In this document: positions 22,229 through 34,400 of the stretch, piece by piece
How the letters are laid out: every line of letters starts with the position of its first letter
How positions within the stretch are numbered: position 1 is the first letter of the stretch
DNA from: Brachypterus glaber
Lineage: Eukaryota > Arthropoda > Insecta > Coleoptera > Kateretidae
NCBI GenBank assembly: GCA_958510825.1
Contig: OY294045.1
Span: forward strand, 96,842,988-96,906,987
Direction of reading: 5' to 3'
DNA: 64,000 nt
Notes under the pieces: generated by a model
Databases searched by the model: none
Told to the model about the DNA's origin: nothing
What the model saw: only the letters and a program-made list of their open reading frames with translations
Made by a program: the position numbers and the translations under genes

Positions 22229-22839
22229 ACATCGGCACTTAGTGCTACTAAGAGTGCCGATGTATTGAAATCTTCGCCGAAAAGTCAAAATCTTTGACCA
22301 CTTTTTTTCACATTTCTCGACGTTTTAGACCATTCTGAGTCGAAATCAGTAAAAAAAAAATTGCGTCCGTCTGTCTGTCTGTCTGTCTGGGTGTAAACTC
22401 TCTAACTCCATTTATACATGAGATATCGGTTTTTTACATATTGTTTCTTATCGTATTCCGAAGAGCTGATTAGATTTTGGGGGTAAACGATTGGGGTAAG
22501 GGGGTAAAAATAGGGTAAAACTCCTATTTTTAGCGTTTTTTGTTTATAATTAAGGCAGTTATTATTGTATTTGGTTAATTTAGCACTTATATAAAAGATA
22601 ATTTTAAATTGGTCAAAAAATGTTATAAACAACGTTTTCCTAAAACGCATTGTTAAAGGTTTTTTTAGCATATCTCACATATTTATAAACCCATTTCAAA
22701 AAATTATATTTTAAATAAAAGCTCTTTTTAAGCCCTATAAAAAATGTTATATACAGTTTTTTGCTAGAATGTAATGTTTTAAACATACTAGTTTGAATTT
22801 TGCAAACTAGATGGCTCTAGTGTACAATAGTGCCGATGT
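22229..22839. mobile_element. Family E element (copy 1)
   Basis: One end has a hairpin ACATCGGCACTTAGTG...AGTGCCGATGT; the other end is a single AGTGCCGATGT. Copies: 34683-35353 and 45671-46378 (reverse). Internal blocks (GTCTGTCTGGGTG, GAAGAGCTGATTAGATTTTG, CTAGATGGCTCTAGTGTACA) are shared. The open frame in the middle recurs as a fragment but has stops at different places, so it is not coding. Class unresolved (hairpin end suggests Helitron-like; no CTRR end seen). Confidence 0.7.
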
Positions 22840-23074
22840 TTTCACTATTATAGCCATTTTATTAACCACTGGTAAACTTTTTGGTTAATTAACCAACACT
22901 AGTGTTTGTTGACTGAAATAATGGCTGTAAATTATATTTTGAGGTAAAAAAGTTTTAAATGCTAATTAAAATATTTCAGCATTAATAATAATTATATTCC
23001 AAGGCAGAGAAGACATTTTTTATAGCCGAGCGTATTAAGAGTGTGAGGCTATAATAGTCTCCTCTACAGTGGTT

Positions 23075-23310
23075 TTTATATTATTTTTTTCACTACTAGC
23101 ACTATTTGACTATTTTTATTCAAATAATAAAATACATTATTAACAGAAATTATATATCATGAAATTTTCATAAAAATCAAGTAGCCTTGATCAATGACAT
23201 TTGCTCAAATAAATACTTTGAACTGACGTTTAAAAATTTAGTTTTTTTTTAATTTTTCATAATATTTAGCTAATTATTGATTGTATTAATTGGTAATAAT
23301 TATAATTAAT
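23075..23310. repeat. Dispersed repeat (copy 1)
   Basis: TTTTTCACTACTAGCACTATTTG...AATTATTGATTGTATTAATTGG recurs at 32690-33015 and 49890-50090. It flanks family C copies here and in the Dis3 introns, which suggests old segment duplication or TE-in-TE insertion. Confidence 0.6.
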
Positions 23311-23314
23311 TATA

Positions 23315-24487
23315 CAGGGTGTATTTGAAATAGCGTCGGAAATTTTAACAGATGATTTTACATCATAAAATATGACAAAAAGTTCCTATAAACATATGTC
23401 TAAAAATGCGTCATAAGGGAACTACGCCCCTTTGAAATTGGCTAAAAAAATCGGTTTTTATTTAATAACTCAGGAACCCTTTGAGATATGTTAACGAGGT
23501 TTTGCACGTAAATTAATCCTAGTAAGACTCATCTTTGTATGTCATTTTCACGTACTTATTTAAAGCAGGGGTGTGCGAAACGGGGGGGCTTATCAGTTTT
23601 TTGTCTCAAACTTTTTTCTGTGTAACTTTTTTGCAATTTTATTTTTGAAATATGATTCCTCAGGTCAAAATACATAAAAAAGGTACTCTTGTTGTAATAC
23701 TGTAGGATAAACCGTTTTCGATAAAAGTTCATTTGAAGGTGAAATTACACGGTTCGAGGACGAAAAATTAAATACTAAAATGTCGAAAACCAAAATTTTA
23801 ATGATGCAATGTTATTCTACATCAAAAACTAAGAAAAAAAGTTTCCATACATGTAGGTCGAAAAACCGCTTTTAAAGCTACCATAGCCCTTTAAAAATGG
23901 TGCATATTTAGGAGACCATAGCTCCATTAGGATTGATTTTTGGAAGTACCTGTATATAAGGTTTTTTTCTTAGTTTTTAATGTACATTCGCCCTGCATCA
24001 TTAAAATTTTGGTTTTCAACATTTCAGTATTTAATTTTTCGTCCTCGAACCGTGAAATTTCACCTTCAAATGAACTTTTCTCGAAAACGGTTAATCCTAC
24101 AGTATTACAACAAGAGTACCTTTATTATGTATTTTGACCTGAGGAATCATATTTCAAAAATAAAATTGCAAAAAAGTTACACAGAAAAAAGTTTGGGACA
24201 AAAAACTGATAAGCCCCCCCGTTTCGTACACCCCTGGTTGAAATAAGTACATGAAAATAACATACACAAACGAGCCTGGATAGGATTAGTTGACGTGCAA
24301 AACCTCGTTGATATATCTCAAAAGGTTTCTGAGTTATTAAATAAAAACCGAGTTTTTTAGCCACTTTCAAAGGGGCGTAGCTCCCTTATGACGCATTTTT
24401 AGACATATGTTTATAGGAACTTTTTGTTATATTTTATGATGTAAAATCATCTGTTAAAATTTCCGACGCTATTTCAAATACACCGTG
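23315..24487. mobile_element. Family C long-palindrome element (complete copy, ~1.17 kb)
   Basis: TATA flank, CAGGGTGTATTTGAAATAGC at the left and GCTATTTCAAATACACCGTG at the right. The arms are about 500 bp and near-perfectly inverted; the centre is near 23900. Confidence 0.85.
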
Positions 24488-24490
24488 TAT

Positions 24491-24740
24491 TTAATAAATA
24501 AAAAGTTATTTAAAGCTATTTTCTTGGGTTTATGTAGTAAAAATTGCACAAAGAACTGTCCAAAGTCCAAACATCAAAAGTGACAGAAATCAGTTGTTTA
24601 TAAAATTTACTCCTACTAGGAGAGAAAAAATTATTATTGATACAGGTGAAGAAAATTGATTTCACAGTCTGAAAACATGATAAATAATGGTATGTTCTAA
24701 AGCTAGTAGTGAAAAAAAAAATATAATTCACGTTCATTTT
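24491..24740. repeat. Dispersed repeat (copy of 33010-33280 and 32480-32600)
   Basis: TTAAAGCTATTTTCTTGG, GTGACAGAAATCA.TTGTTTATA and TGATAAATAATGGTATGTTC are shared with 33010-33280; parts recur in inverse at 29735-29800 and 32480-32600. Non-coding. Confidence 0.6.
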
Positions 24741-24982
24741 TTTTTTAACATAGGTATTTTATATTCCAGATGCTTTTTTGTTTTCTTATAGTTGAGATGG
24801 TGAATCCGAATCCGTCAAAAAATTAAAACGTACTATTTTTAAAATATTTCTGTATAAAATTTTAAAAATGAAGCTTAAAAAATACATAGCATGATAAAAG
24901 AATACTTTTTCTTATGTATTTTTTATGCTGAATTCGAATTAGTAATAAAAATTAATTTTTACAGATATATAAAACCACATAA

Positions 24983-25199
24983 CTATGGTCTGTTTTTTCA
25001 AGCAAGATAGTAAATTAAAAATGACACAGTAAATATTTTTACAACAGGTTTCAATAGTAGATGTTTTTGTATAGAATATAGTTATGTTTTATAAAATAAA
25101 CTACGCAGTACATTCGCACATCCAATATTCGAATCTGTTTTGAAAATATTCACTGTGCGATTTTTAATTTACTATCTTGCTTGAAAAAACAGACCATAG
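24983..25199. mobile_element. Family F hairpin MITE (copy 2), just past Dis3
   Basis: CTATGGTCTGTTTTTTCAAG and its inverse delimit about 215 bp. It lies about 50 nt beyond the Dis3 stop, where it may supply the 3' UTR end. Confidence 0.8.
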
Positions 25200-25245
25200 T
25201 GTAATTTAAAAAACAAGTCTCAACTTTTTAAACCTCATTTAATAT

Positions 25246-25488
25246 TTAACTTCTCTTTTTACTTTTACTGTTTTCTGATGCACTCTTTCTTTTTTCGCTT
25301 CTTTTCTCTTTTTCTGTGCTGTCAACATCCATGCTCTCCAAAGGGGGTACACTAAAACCTTCTACGTGGGGCTTCACAAGTTGCAAGGCAAATTTTTCGT
25401 GTTGAATATTGTCTGAATTTAGGCTTAATCTTATTGTAACTGGATCAAACGCATGTAATACAATGTTGCCAGCTTTCTGAGTTTGGTG
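25246..25488 (-). CDS. Dis3: Dis3 exon 13 (C-terminus and stop)
   Basis: Encodes residues 872-951 and a TAA stop. [18 protein letters not shown] closes the S1 fold, and the end is Lys/Arg-rich ([12 protein letters not shown] onward). An ATTAAA hexamer lies right after the stop (25243-25238). A hairpin MITE starts about 50 nt downstream, so the 3' UTR is short or uses TE sequence. Confidence 0.92.
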   Translation of the reverse strand, partial: HQTQKAGNIVLHAFDPVTIRLSLNSDNIQHEKFALQLVKPHVEGFSVPPLESMDVDSTEKEKRSEKRKSASENSKSKKRS

Positions 25489-28400
25489 CTGTAAATATAA
25501 ATGTGATTTGATATGAAGCTGAAGTTTGCAACGGTTTTTTTTGCAACGAAAATAGTAGGTATATCAAAGTACTAGTTTCATAACATAACGTAAACGTACC
25601 GTTGACCGACCCCTTAAGAGGTCATTCAACTTTAAACTAAAAAAATAAGGATTCTATAAGGCCTAGATTTGTTTTTAAAATTTTATTACCAAATACAATG
25701 TATTTTTAACGAAAAAAAAAACAACCATTTTTTTTTAAATATCTTTTTATATGGATATTTTTTTCAAAATAACACGAAAAAACAAAATGACCCAAATTCT
25801 GACCAAAAATTACCTTAAAAAACTAATTACGACTCTTGGTGTCCATATTTACGATTTTAGACTCTAATATCGACTTTTTTGAATTTATTTACGACCATTG
25901 TAAGTTTAGGTATTAAAAATAAAACAATTATTTTGTTAGTTAATTGTAAGTTTAATATTTAATTTTAAAACAACTAAATATGTTGTTGAAAACATAATTT
26001 TTGGAAACTGACTAGGCAAGACTAAGTTAATAATACTTTTTAGGAACATTTAATTGCCACAGAAAATGTCAACCCTTACAACAATAATATTAATACTTAT
26101 TTTGGAAATATTATATTACCCTGGGATCTTTTGATAGCTTTTATTTCTGGAACATCAAACTGGCCACGTTTGTTCATAAGTTCTGGAGTATTAATTTTGG
26201 AAATGATGTCAATGGTAGTATATATTAAAAAATCATCTTTTTTGGGCCACTTCCAGTGTGGTCCCGCCATTGCCATTGGCTTTATATTATACCCTTCGTT
26301 TGACTCCTCTACTATAATGCCTGGGAACATTTCGCCTTCATAATTTAGTATTACGTAATCACTAGGCTTGTATTTAGGGTCTTCATTATCTTTATCCGCA
26401 GCCTCAATATTACTTTCGTCACTATTTTGGTCACTATTTTCGTTACTATTTTCGTCATCACTATAACTGTCGTCACTACTTTCGTCTCTACGCATTTTCT
26501 GGGTATGTACTTCTGTAGATTCAATAGTTTTCTTTTTTTTATTTACAATTTTTTTTTGTGCTGCAGCTTTTCTTTTTGCTGCCTTTTCATTTTTTTTCGT
26601 CCATCTTCTTTTTTTTTCTTCTTTTCCTCTTCTTTGATATTCCATGTAACGATCACTTATCGCAACTGTCGGTGTTATTTTTGCCATAACTTTTCGCAAT
26701 GGTACTTTTTTTTATCTATTCCTTCAGGCCAAAATAACGCCGTTTTGAAGGGCGTTGGGATATTTGATGGAATGTTCTCTTTTTCAGGGGTTTTAGATGT
26801 CATATTCCCTTGATTAGGTGGCAAAACATTATTTTTATTAATGTTTATATCTAACTTATTTTGTATGTTGGAAAGATCTCCAAATATTTCGTTCCCAGTT
26901 TGACTATTTGTATCTTCAAGGCAAACTTCCTTCGTAGGTTTAACGTTGTCTACTTGTAGGTTAGTAAGATCAATATGTAATTTTTTAGACCAAAAAATTT
27001 AAATGGTTTCAATGTCTGTATTTCTGACTGTTTTGATACGGTTGGTCGGAATTCAAATTTTGGTATACAACGGTCAATGTAATGCCGACCAAATAAATAT
27101 AAACATTTTTGGGTTAAAAATATAAAATTGAATAAAAAATAAATAAATCTAAGATTAAGATACTCTACAGATTACCAATAATATAAAATAAGTGTTATAT
27201 ATTTTAAAATATAGAGTTTTTTTTATAAACAAAATTTCAAACATTCCAGCGATATATTCCTAATATTATGGATAAAAAAAAAATATTTAATAAAAAAAAT
27301 AATTTTATATTTAGGGGTCGTAATTTCGTTTTCGTGACTACCACATATATATGACACTATATACAGAAATTGGAATCAAAATGTATTTTTTTTGTCCGTA
27401 TTTAATTCAAAATTTGAATGCTTGTTTATTTGAGTATTTCCGACTAGGGGGACGGAATTTTGGACAAGAAAAAAAATGATGAACGTATTTCGCGACCCAA
27501 TATAATTCTAGATTTTTAGGTTAAAAGTTTGTTAAACTAGCTAAAAAAGTAGTAAAACTGATATAAAACACTATACACATAATAAATAGCACCAGTAATG
27601 CATAATTAGTAACTTACCTTTTACAAAAAAACCTTAAGAAAGGTCACCACACCTGTTAACAAATAAGCCTAAAAATTGCACTACTTTCTGCCCTGACGCT
27701 TAGTTTTTTGTGATTACGCTGTAATGGAGGGGATTTAATATGGCAAATTTGGTGCGTTCAATAAAAGACAACGCACTTTTCTGATATATGCGTTTAAAAA
27801 ATACGGTTAATACGCTTAAACTCGTATATTGTTTAAAAAGCGCGAAAAAATCGTGCCCGTCGCATTTACCTGCATGGTCGGCGCTCCGTACCGTTACGTT
27901 TTTTGTGCACGAGTACAAGTTTAGAAAACGAGCCGCTTGCGGTTAGTTTTCCAAAGTCCTAGTGCGCTAAAAACGTGTTATGGAATAAGTGCTTTAATAT
28001 ACTATTTGAATTTTCGATGCAAAAAAACGTTGCAAACTTCAGCTTCATGCTTTGATGATATCCGCGCTGATTCAGGCAGGGCTGAGTGCTTGGGTCACAG
28101 ATTTGGCTGATTATTTTGCTTTCCTATTTTGAGAATTTTCAAAATTTCGGAAAGCCTTGTATTCGTGCAAAAATTTTCAATTTTTTTTTGTGTATTTTTG
28201 CGTTTTATGACGTTTTATGTCGATATAAATCAATTTCGAGCAAAAAAAAAATTATCGGTCGGTCGATCGGTCTGTCCGGGAAATCTTGTGGGCATGATAA
28301 CTTAAGAACGCTTTAAGCTAGACTTGAAATTTGGCGTACAGGTATGTTACCAAAAGTTCTCGCTCGGGATTGTTTTTGGTAAACATTGGGGTGCGGCAAG

Positions 28401-31400
28401 GGGGGCAAATGGGGGAAAATACTTTTTTTTAGAAAAATTTGAAAATTGCTATGGGTTTTTAAGGTTGCTGAAATTGAATCTGATAAAAAAACTTTTCTAA
28501 TTCCACCCCCGAGGGGGTGAGGGGGTAAATATTTTTCCATATTATTAATATTTTCTTCAAAATTGGTATATAGGGGTTTTTGGGGTCGACGAATATGAAT
28601 CTGATAATACTCTTTTTCTAATTTCACCCCCTAAAGGGTGGGGGTAGTTTTCGTGAAAACTGATGTATTGGGGTTTTTGAGGTTGCTGAAAGTAAATCTG
28701 ATAATAAAAATTTTCTAAATCCACCCCCTAAGGAGTGGGGGGTAGTTTTCGTGAAAATTGTTATATTGGGGTTTTTGAGGTTGTTGAAAGTGAATCTGAT
28801 TATAAAAAATTGTAACTTTACCCCTAAAGGGGCAGAGGGTAGTTTTCGTGAAAATTGGTATATTAAGGTTTTTATGGTTTCTGAAATTGAATCTGATAAT
28901 AAAAAATCCATTTTACGGGCGGAGGTGAAAATGGGAAAGCTCTTTTACTGGGCAGTGTATTTTTTATGTGTAGCCCACCGATGTTAGAGAAAAACCTCCA
29001 TGGGATTTTTTTCAAAAACCCCATTTCGAAAATATAATTTTATTTATGTTTTTCAAAAATTTTAAAATTACCGAAAATATGACATTGACGTGCAATAACG
29101 CAAAAACTATTTAACCTACTGAACTGCGGTTTTCGCCAGTAAAAAACTCATATTTCTTTCTATCAAATTTTATCAAATTAGTTTTGACAGTTTTTTTTTT
29201 CAAGATGGCGGCGAAAATTTTTAAGGCCATTTTTCTCAAAAACTCCATTTTTTTTTAAATTTTTGAGGATCAACTACTAATTATGTGTACTTTTGATTAA
29301 AAAAATCAAAAATTATCACTTTTTTGTTATTTTATTCTAGAACCAATAATAGGGCCAAAAAAAACAGAATTTTACCAACTTTTTCGAACTTTATTCACAC
29401 TAGGCGTGTTTTTTTTCTGGTTAAAACTACTGTCAGCATGTCCTATTTTATGCCAGTTTCAAAAAGTCCAACTGTACATTGATTGATTGAGTAATTCCAT
29501 GTTAAGTGAGGAGTACAAAAAGTAGCTTTAAAAAATACTTACATCTTCGTCATACTCGAAAATATTTGAAGTCTCGCCTTTTTGTGCCAAGTACAAAGTG
29601 CATTCCAAACCATATTTAGGGATTAGAATTTGTAACGCATTTTTTCTTACATACAAAATATATCCTTGTTCGTCTTGTAGTTTACCGCGGAAAAACAACT
29701 AGAACAAAAAAAAAACGTTAAATTTTTTTTTACTACTAGCTTTAGAACATACCATTATTTATCATGTTTTCAGACTGTAAAATCAATTTTCTTCACCTAT
29801 ACACAGTAGTCCCCGAGAACCCTTGGGTTAAAAAAAATTCGAACCAAAAGTTAAGGTTGGATCCTTGTAGTAATCGGTTTGGAGATAATATATCCACCAA
29901 CAGCCAAATCCAGAAAATTCGCTTTTGGCAGATAATAGTAACTCTTCTTTGAAGAGGTACATCTTTTACACCAATGATAATAGAAAACTGTTCAAGTGTA
30001 TTTAGTTAGTATTTTTGACGCAGATTTTAAATATCTTTTCAAAATTAAGCTATCATTTTTGTTTACAGAGAAAAACGTTCTTAAAAAAATGTAAAATTGA
30101 AATTTAGGGCACTTTTCAGCATTTTTATTTATTACATTTTAGCAAATATAATACTTTCGACTAAACCTGAATAAATTTCATGTTTTTAACTAAATATATA
30201 CGCTACTAACAGTTAAAAATATTATTTTTTTCTGAACTTAAGAACCTGAAAAAGTAACTGCTATTTTTACAATATCATTGATGAAATTACGGTCTGTTGG
30301 GTAGTGTCCTTTTTTAAAGCAGTGGTTCTCAATAAGTTAAGTTTTATTTATATAAAACTCTGACAACCCCATCTTTGTTTTAAGTAATGATTTAAAATAT
30401 GTGTAGCCAGCATAGACTATTGTCTAAAGTTTTTTTTATTTATTAATACATGTATTGCAATAAGATTAAATATTTTATTTTAATTTAAATTTATTTTTTT
30501 CCATTTTTTATTAAATATAATTTAACGTTAGTTATTATATTTTATATTTTAACATCTTATAAAATAATAATATATTTTGTTTGGCACAGTAGTTTTTGCA
30601 AATTAAAGCATAATAATTTTATTTAAAAAAAAATCGTTTTATTGTCTGTATTTTTTTATTTTTTTAATATAATTATTACAAATCCAAGCAATATACCCAG
30701 ACTTGTAAGTTATATTTTACATCAGGTAACTCTCTGAATAAGCAGGATACATACTTTTTTTTCGCACAAAATGCAAATTTTTCGCCTATTTTCTTCATGG
30801 GGGGTAAAAAGTTTAGACGTTTTAAAATCCATATTATGTATTTTATTATTTTCATATGAATGATATCATGATATGAATGTCATTTATCTATGACTGATAG
30901 AATTAGGGTCACTCCATCCAATGGCAGCTTGCTGCTACCACCTAACCGCACTATGTCATGATAAGTGATTAAATTCAATTCAATTCGTTTATTCATCTTT
31001 AGAATGTATACAAATACACATAAATAAGTCAAAAGTCAGCAATGAAATTGGAAAATGGAGACAAAAAATTATAATATGGTTAAACACAACTGTATGTATT
31101 ATATTTTACCGATTATTAATAATAAATTACATTTTTCGTATTGTTGCTTAACATAGTGGGTTCGAACAGATTTTAATAGGCAGGCTCGCCAGATACTACT
31201 AAGAACGCCTCTCCTTAAAATATTAAGTTATATTTAAACATCATACAATTCAATACAAATGGGGTTGTAAGGCAAAATAGTACCTTTCAAGTCACTGCGA
31301 CCAATGAGATCTATTGTCAATCCCCTTCATAATTTAATCTACATATAACTTTAGGCTTCCCAAGAAGGCCAAAAGTATTTTTGGGGCTACTTGGGATATA

Positions 31401-34400
31401 TCTGCAGATTTTGGATATACCTGTTCGATATAGTAGCTTTTTGCAAACAATGACTTTGCAAAAGCAGATAATGTGTTCGGCCTTTTCTGGTGCTTCTGAG
31501 CATATACAGCAGGTGTCAATTTTTAAGCGTTATCTTAGAGGGCAATGACTGGTTTTTATTTCCGGAATGAGTTCACTTTTCTTGTTTTTCAGGTTGATAT
31601 TTTATAAATATTTAGGCCTGTCTTAAGTTTTGGTCTTTACAATATCGAACTATGATTTTGGTTTCCCATTTTTTGGTAGACTTTACCAGGTGGCTTTTGT
31701 TAAAGGTTTAGGGCCAGTAAATTGAGTGCATGCCCCTTCTCTAGCACGACAGTCTGCTGCCTCATTGCCTTCAACACCCTCGTGTCCTAGCACCCTCATT
31801 TTGTTGAGAGTTTCGCATCATTCCCAAACAAGTACACATTTGGTATCATAGTGCCGTGGTTCCCTAGAACCGCCGCCGGATGGAGGAACTATATTCAATG
31901 TTCTAAACCGTTTTATAACCACTGATTTACTTATTCCATAAAATGATTTAAAAAGTCAAACTTTGAAGGATTGAAATTTTCACACTACTCAACAAAATAA
32001 AATATAATCAAAATCAATGGATTTTTCTAAAGGTTCCCAAATTTAAAATGGTTAATAAATTAAGTTCTAATTAACATTTTTATTAAGTTAAAGAAACAGA
32101 TTTTCTTCATTTATACTTTAGAGTAATATATTTACTAAAATTAAATAAAAGCAAATGCTTAAAAGTACTCTAAATTTCAATTTTCCATTTTTTTATTTAT
32201 GTTTTTCTCCGTAACAAAAATAGATAGCTTACTTTTGAAAAGATATTTGGAATCTGCGTCAAAAATACTAACTAAATACACTTGAACAGGTTTCTATTAT
32301 CATTGGTGTAAAAGATGTACCTCTTCAAAGAAGAGTTACCATTATCTGCCAAAAGCGAATTTTCTGGATTTGGCTGTTGGTGGATATATTATCTCCAAAC
32401 CGATTACTACAAGGATCCAACCTTAACTTTTGGTTCGAATTTTTTTTAACCCAAGCGAGCTCGGGGACAACTGTGTATAGCAATAATAATTTTTTCTCTC
32501 CTAGTAGGAGTAAATTTTATAAACAATTGATTTCTGTCACTTTAGATGTTTCAGTTCTTTGTGCAATTTTTACTAATTAAACCCAAGAAAATAGCTTTAA
32601 ATAACTTTTTATTTATTAAATATAATTAATTATAATTATTACTAATTAATACAATCAATAATTAGCTAAATATTATGAAAAAAATTTTTAAAGAAAAACT
32701 AAATTTTTAAACGTCAATTCAGAGTATTTATTTGAGCAAATGTCATCAAGGCTACTTGATTTTTATGAAAATTTCAAGAAATATAATTTCTGTTCATAAT
32801 TTATTTTATTATTTGAATAAAAATAGTTAAATAGTGCTAGTAGTAAAAAAACTAATAACAGAAATGATATTTCATGAAATTTTTATAAAAATCAATGACA
32901 TTTGATCAAATAAATACTTTGAACTGACGTTTCAAAATTTAGTTTTTTTTAATTTTTTTTTTCATAATAATTAGCTAATTATTGATTGTATTAATTGGTA
33001 ATAATAATAATTAATTATATTTAATAAATAAAAAGTAATTTAAAGCTATTTTCTTGGCTTTAATTAGTAAAAATTAAGCAAAGAACTGAAACATCTAAAG
33101 TGACAGAAATCAATTGTTTATAAAATTTACTCCTACTAAGAGATACAAAATTATTATTGCTATAGGTGAAGAAAATTGATTTCACAGTCTGAAAACATGA
33201 TAAATAATGGTATGTTCTAAAGGTAGTAGCATTGACTAAGTATAAATACTCCTCTTTAACCAATGGTAGTAGTGAAAAATAGTATATTATGCACCTAGTA
33301 TGCGAACTAAGTCTTTTTAATGTTATTCTACATCAAAAACTAAGAAAAAAAAGTTTCCATACATGTAGGTCGAAAAAACGCTTTTAAAGCTACCAGAGCC
33401 CTTTAAAAATGGTGCATATTTAGGAGACCATAGCTCCATTAGGATTGATTTTTGGAAGTACCTGTATATGAGGTTTTTTTCTTAGTTTTTAATGTACATT
33501 CGCCCTGCATCATTAAAATTTTGGTTTTCAACATTTTAGTATTAAATTTTTCGTCCTCGAACCGTGGAATTTCACCTTCAAATGAATTTTTCTCGAAAAC
33601 GGTTAATCCTACAGTATTACAACAAGAGTACCTTTTTTATGTATTTTGACCTGAGGAATCATATTTCAAAAATTAAATTGCAAAAAAGTTTAACAGAAAA
33701 AAGTTTGGGACAAAAAAGTGATAAGCCCCCCCCCCGTTTCGCACACTCCTGGTTGAAATAAATATATGAAAATAACACACAAAAACGGGCCTTGGTAGGA
33801 TTAGTTGAAGTGCAAAACCTCGTTGATATATCTCAAAGGGTTCCTGAGTTATTAAATAAAAACCGATTTTTTTAGCCACTTTCAAAGGGGCGTAGCTCCC
33901 TTATGACGCATTTTTAGACATATGTTTATAGGAACTTTTTGTTATATTTTATGATGTAGAATCATCTGTTAAAATTTCCGATGCTATTTCAAATACACCG
34001 TGTATAATTCATTATTACTTACATGCGTGTTAAAAGCAACACTAGCCCTTCCAGCATACTGCGCCATCCTATTTCTATAATTCAAATTCTGGCACAAAAA
34101 TCCCGATTTCTGTTTATCCAGAAGATCTGGATATGTCGCATCAGAACCGCAAGACACAGCCAATAGCCTGTGGACAATAATATCGGCGTATCTTCTAATG
34201 GGCGAAGTGAAGTGGGTATACAACGGAACTGCCAAGCCGTAATGGAAAAATTCGTCCTTTTGCAAGGTTCCACTGGCGAAGTAGACTGCTTGTAACATGC
34301 AGCGCGTCGCTAAAATCCTCAACATAGTGTTTAAATACGGGTTATCTGCTCTAACGGCATCGTCGAGCGACTGCGCCAGATTTTTTCCTGAGTCTATTTT

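Noticed and set aside
22402..22671. Frame found again at 34881-35132 (and inverse at 45771-45965)
   Set aside because: Internal to family E. The frame shifts between copies and has no recognisable domain.
30320..31900. A complete hAT element between CAGTGGTTCTCAA (30332) and GTGGTTCCCTAGAACC (~31855)
   Set aside because: The right motif lies in the same orientation as the left, and there is no transposase or 8-bp duplication, so the ends do not form an element.
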